The notes below the pieces were generated by a model. The model made no database searches, was not told the DNA's origin, and was given only the letters and a program-made list of their open reading frames with translations. Source: Kalymmatonema hyalinum WJT4-NPBG1 (GTDB lineage: Bacteria > Cyanobacteriota > Cyanobacteriia > Cyanobacteriales > Nostocaceae). From it: 64,000 nt of DNA. Shown piece by piece: positions 61,800 to 64,000 of this stretch. The stretch covers positions 1 through 64,000 of the forward strand of contig JAHHIB010000028.1 in the NCBI GenBank assembly GCA_019359075.1, written 5' to 3'. Each line of letters begins with the position of its first letter. Position 1 is the first letter of the stretch. Both the position numbers and the translations under genes were made by a program.

Positions 61800-62297
61800 T
61801 CAACTTTCTTTGTTTTTTACAAGTTTTTTTTTCAATTCATCTTTTGTACCGATGATAACCCTTAAATAGTCAACAAACACATCTATTTTCCATAATAGAT
61901 GTGTTTATTTGAAGCTTTTCTAATATTATATTATTTTCTTAATATTTCTTTAACCTTATCTTCGCTCATATTCTGATAAGCCTGCTGTGCTTGTGCCAAT
62001 AGAAACTAAGGCAGTAGAGGCGCAGTGGCTTGCGCCCCTATAGGAATCGGTAAAAGAAAGTAAAAAGTAAAGAAATTCTTTTAACCAAGAAAAAAGTCAG
62101 AATTATCCGTCACAATTGCTTGGTGGAATTCTTTGCGACTGGGTGCAGACGCTCCTTTGTTACAAGCAAGCGGATTCATAGGTGGGATCATTGTGCGTTC
62201 TGAGTTCTGAGTTCTGAGTTCTCCTCATTTTTGTGCTTCCCTACTCCCCTTTTTGAGATATTGGGGATAAGCTTTTTGTCTGGGTTCAATATAACTC
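61800..62297. other. Intergenic region with a hairpin and a direct repeat
   Basis: Besides the hairpin listed separately, 62197-62221 has gttctga repeated as gttctgagttctgagttctgagttct. Short cgccgc-type sequences and ggggcaag-type repeats are absent; a hairpin gaggcgcagtggcttgcgccc lies at 62017-62037. No gene is seen. It is upstream of the MMADHC-like gene, whose promoter must be here. Confidence 0.4.
61875..61906. terminator. Perfect 13-bp stem-loop
   Basis: aaacacatctatt (61875-61887) pairs with aatagatgtgttt (61894-61906) around the 6-base loop ttccat, followed by atttgaag. It lies upstream of the minus-strand MMADHC-like gene, and could stop leftward or rightward transcription or act as an operator. 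AT content is high and the T-run is short. Confidence 0.55.
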
Positions 62298-62504
62298 TTA
62301 ATCCAGCTTTAACGCATTGACTGGAACGTCATCCCAAGAATTGACCGTCCGCAATCGCGCCACCCAACCCCATGCCTTTTGCTCCTCAGTCAAATTTTGC
62401 TCAAAGGACTCATGGCAATCTTTAGCTTGAGACTCGTTACAGCAAGCAATACAAGCATGAATCATGCCGGATGAATCAATTTGTTCATTTACCCAAATAG
62501 TCAT
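62298..62504 (-). CDS. Small conserved cyanobacterial-type protein, unknown function
   Basis: A 68-residue protein, MTIWVNEQIDSSGMIHACIA, with three Cys in the N-terminal half (ACIACC and KDCHESF) that could bind a metal or a redox partner, and WGWVARLRTVNSWDDVPVNA at the C-terminus. Composition is that of a folded protein, and I recall close relatives across filamentous cyanobacteria, but no function is known. Some databases may attach glycogen-related names to it without evidence. Confidence 0.7.
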   Translation of the reverse strand: MTIWVNEQIDSSGMIHACIACCNESQAKDCHESFEQNLTEEQKAWGWVARLRTVNSWDDVPVNALKLD

Positions 62505-63056
62505 GACTTATTCTCCCCAAGAACTCAAGCTGAAAAAGCAATATGCCATCCTAGAATACTATTAGAGCCATGAAAATGTTGTCAAAAGCCGTGGGAAACA
62601 ATGGCTAATATAGCAATCTTATTTGATTCGTGAAAAAGGGAAGACAAGGAAGACAAGGGAGAAAAGGGGGATAAGGGGGACAAGGCAGAGGTATTTCACA
62701 AATGATTTAGGACTGCTAAGTAGATAAGTAGAAATAAGCACAACTATATTAAGAAATGTAAAAACGCCAGCAGGGATCACATCACCACGCCGCCTGCTGC
62801 AAATAGATTATTAAACACCATGTATTTCTCAACTCCTCAACAGTGCAAACCTAGACTAGGAGATTAATACCAAGATAAGACTTTGGTACGAAGTAAAAAT
62901 AAAAATATCTATTGGGTAGGTTGCAGCTTCCCTCTGATCGCCTCGTTGGATAGAACAGGGACGAGTGTGGTTAAAAATTTGTGTCTAAATTATTTTTTGT
63001 GGTCAACTGAAAGTACTCTGGTAGAAATCCTCTAGTTAGAACCGGAATCAAAAATT
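62505..63056. other. Intergenic region, repeats, no gene seen
   Basis: Purine-rich runs (gggaagacaaggaagacaag, 62639-62658) are typical low-complexity intergenic filler in this genome and recur near 33980-34060. At 62767-62801 gccagcagg...cctgctgc can form a stem. No frame is supported. Confidence 0.4.
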
Positions 63057-63209
63057 ATGTTGGGCATACTTTGGGGTCTTGTCGTTCTACTGTTTGCTTT
63101 TTGGGTATTAGGGTTGGTACTTCATATTGCGGGGAATTTAATTCATATAGTGCTAGTTTTAGCCATTACTCTCGCTATCTATAATTTTTTCAAAGCGCGT
63201 GATGTGTAG
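63057..63209 (+). CDS. lmo0937/DUF5670-type small membrane protein
   Basis: A 50-residue protein, too short for ordinary gene calls, that starts MLGILWGLVVLLFAFWVLGL and ends KARDV before tag at 63207. It has two hydrophobic helices (about 5-25 and 28-43) with GLVLHIAG between, the layout of the lmo0937 family of tiny membrane proteins, which are stress-associated and of unknown function. The ribosome-binding site is weak. The next gene is on the opposite strand, 78 bases away. Confidence 0.7.
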   Translation: MLGILWGLVVLLFAFWVLGLVLHIAGNLIHIVLVLAITLAIYNFFKARDV

Positions 63210-63287
63210 GTGTAGCAACTTGCTTGCCAGAAATGGCATCATTGCCTCCTGACGCGAGTTTCAAGTCGTGGGAGGCGTAGTAGCGTA

Positions 63288-64000
63288 TTAACCTACCTTC
63301 GCGGTAGCATCTACACCATCGCTGACAAGACGACCATCTTCCATATACACGATGCGATCAGCTATATCAAGGATGCGGTTATCATGAGTCACCAGCAAAA
63401 TTGTACAGCCTTGTTCTTTCGCTAACTTCTGCATCAATTCCACAACATCACGCCCAGATTTTTTGTCGAGTGCAGCAGTGGGTTCATCTGCTAAAACTAT
63501 TTTTGGTTGACTAATCAGGGCGCGGGCGATCGCCACTCGTTGCTTTTGTCCACCTGATAAATTCTCTGGGTAGTAATCTGCACGATTTCCCAAACCAACA
63601 CTCTCCAACATCGTAACTGCTTGAGCATCGATGTCCTGATCTAAAAACTCGTCATGTAACTCTAACGACATCCGGACATTTTCTTTCGCTGTCAAAAATG
63701 TCATGAGGTTATGTGCTTGGAAAATATAGCCAACTTGACGGCGAACATCTCGCAGCTGCTTTTTACTCGCACGATGCATTTCCTGTCCTAAAATCTTTAA
63801 ACTTCCTTCTTGGGCAGAACGTAGTCCTCCCATAAGAGTCAACAAAGTTGTTTTTCCTGAACCTGAAGGTCCAGTCATAATCACAATTTCACCAGAGTAA
63901 ATATCTAGGTTGATATCAAATAAGGCTTGTTTGCGAAGCGTACCTTCACCAAAGTAATGATTGAGGTTACTTGCACAGATGACGGGTTGAGTTGTTACTA
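63288..64000 (-). CDS. DevA-type ABC exporter ATPase (5' end beyond the window)
   Basis: The frame is open to the window edge, giving at least 237 residues beginning about VTTQPVICASNLNHYFGEG; an internal ATG at 63884 would cut off the N-terminal strand, so the true start lies outside. Walker A is GPSGSGKTTLL, Q-loop VGYIFQAHNLM, signature ENLSGGQKQRVAIARAL, Walker B IVLADEPTAALD and the switch LLVTHDNRI. This matches the DevA subunit of DevBCA exporters, which move glycolipids or other compounds with an outer membrane partner. DevB and DevC are expected upstream, outside the window. Confidence 0.88.
   Translation of the reverse strand, partial: VTTQPVICASNLNHYFGEGTLRKQALFDINLDIYSGEIVIMTGPSGSGKTTLLTLMGGLRSAQEGSLKILGQEMHRASKKQLRDVRRQVGYIFQAHNLMTFLTAKENVRMSLELHDEFLDQDIDAQAVTMLESVGLGNRADYYPENLSGGQKQRVAIARALISQPKIVLADEPTAALDKKSGRDVVELMQKLAKEQGCTILLVTHDNRILDIADRIVYMEDGRLVSDGVDATAKVG

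Noticed and set aside
61875-62221. Possible CRISPR array from the repeated gttctga units and the hairpin
   Set aside because: The repeats are 7-bp direct units without spacers, and the hairpin occurs once. No cas genes are present.
1-64000. tRNA genes, rRNA, riboswitches (TPP, cobalamin, glutamine)
   Set aside because: I looked by eye for T-loop motifs and conserved riboswitch cores upstream of candidate genes and saw none convincing. A covariance-model search would settle this.

Overview
The window is chromosomal DNA of a filamentous, probably heterocyst-forming cyanobacterium. Evidence seen directly: frequent HIP1 octamers (gcgatcgc), Ycf34, a DevA-type exporter ATPase, DUF928, DUF1822, CHAT and CHASE2 genes, FHA-type exoproteins, many small palindromic repeats and decayed IS200/IS605 elements. 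The genus cannot be fixed from the sequence alone. No rRNA, tRNA or CRISPR array was seen.

Layout. (1) 0.2-5.5 kb holds a RiPP locus: two tandem double-glycine precursor peptides, an APH-fold kinase, a HopA1-family protein, an unusual aldo/keto reductase-fold protein and a PpiC-type prolyl isomerase. The kinase plus HopA1 pair is the hallmark of class V lanthipeptide dehydration, which makes this the best candidate for an undescribed system here. (2) 6-19.5 kb is a cell-surface and signalling block: a PEP-CTERM trypsin-like protease, a repeat-rich haemagglutinin-like exoprotein and a TPR-CHAT protease on the plus strand. On the minus strand lie a sigma-like factor, DUF1822, CHAT-CHASE2 and DUF928, with a DUF1778/GNAT toxin-antitoxin pair between the two sets. 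(3) 19.8-37.1 kb is rich in nucleobase genes: an AllA-like protein, a BMP-family nucleoside-type ABC importer whose second permease is displaced 3.3 kb, and a upp-URC4-URC1 set for uracil salvage and degradation. It ends in a ruined NMT1/THI5-type ABC transporter. (4) 37.2-43.1 kb holds a HIT protein, an FAD oxidoreductase, rtcA and two tandem TIR genes, the first a CHAT-TIR fusion, which are defence candidates. (5) 43.18-45.15 kb is a GC-rich, gammaproteobacterial-type ilvD bracketed by perfect 17-bp inverted repeats with no transposase, followed by two IS605 relics. (6) 45.8-64 kb is mostly housekeeping: ruvC, yvcK, tsaE, pyrC, lepB, cca, ycf34, tsaB, an argD-type aminotransferase, a K+ channel, a UDP-sugar epimerase and a partial devA-like gene. 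It also contains a copper-radical (AA5) oxidase-like gene with a Tat-exported neighbour.

The window is remodelled by small repeats. MITE-like elements recur between genes. Short palindromic or direct repeats appear to have entered at least five reading frames without breaking them (TPR-CHAT, ABC ATPase, URC4, tsaB, epimerase). All functions are inferred from motifs and remembered family features; no database search was possible.
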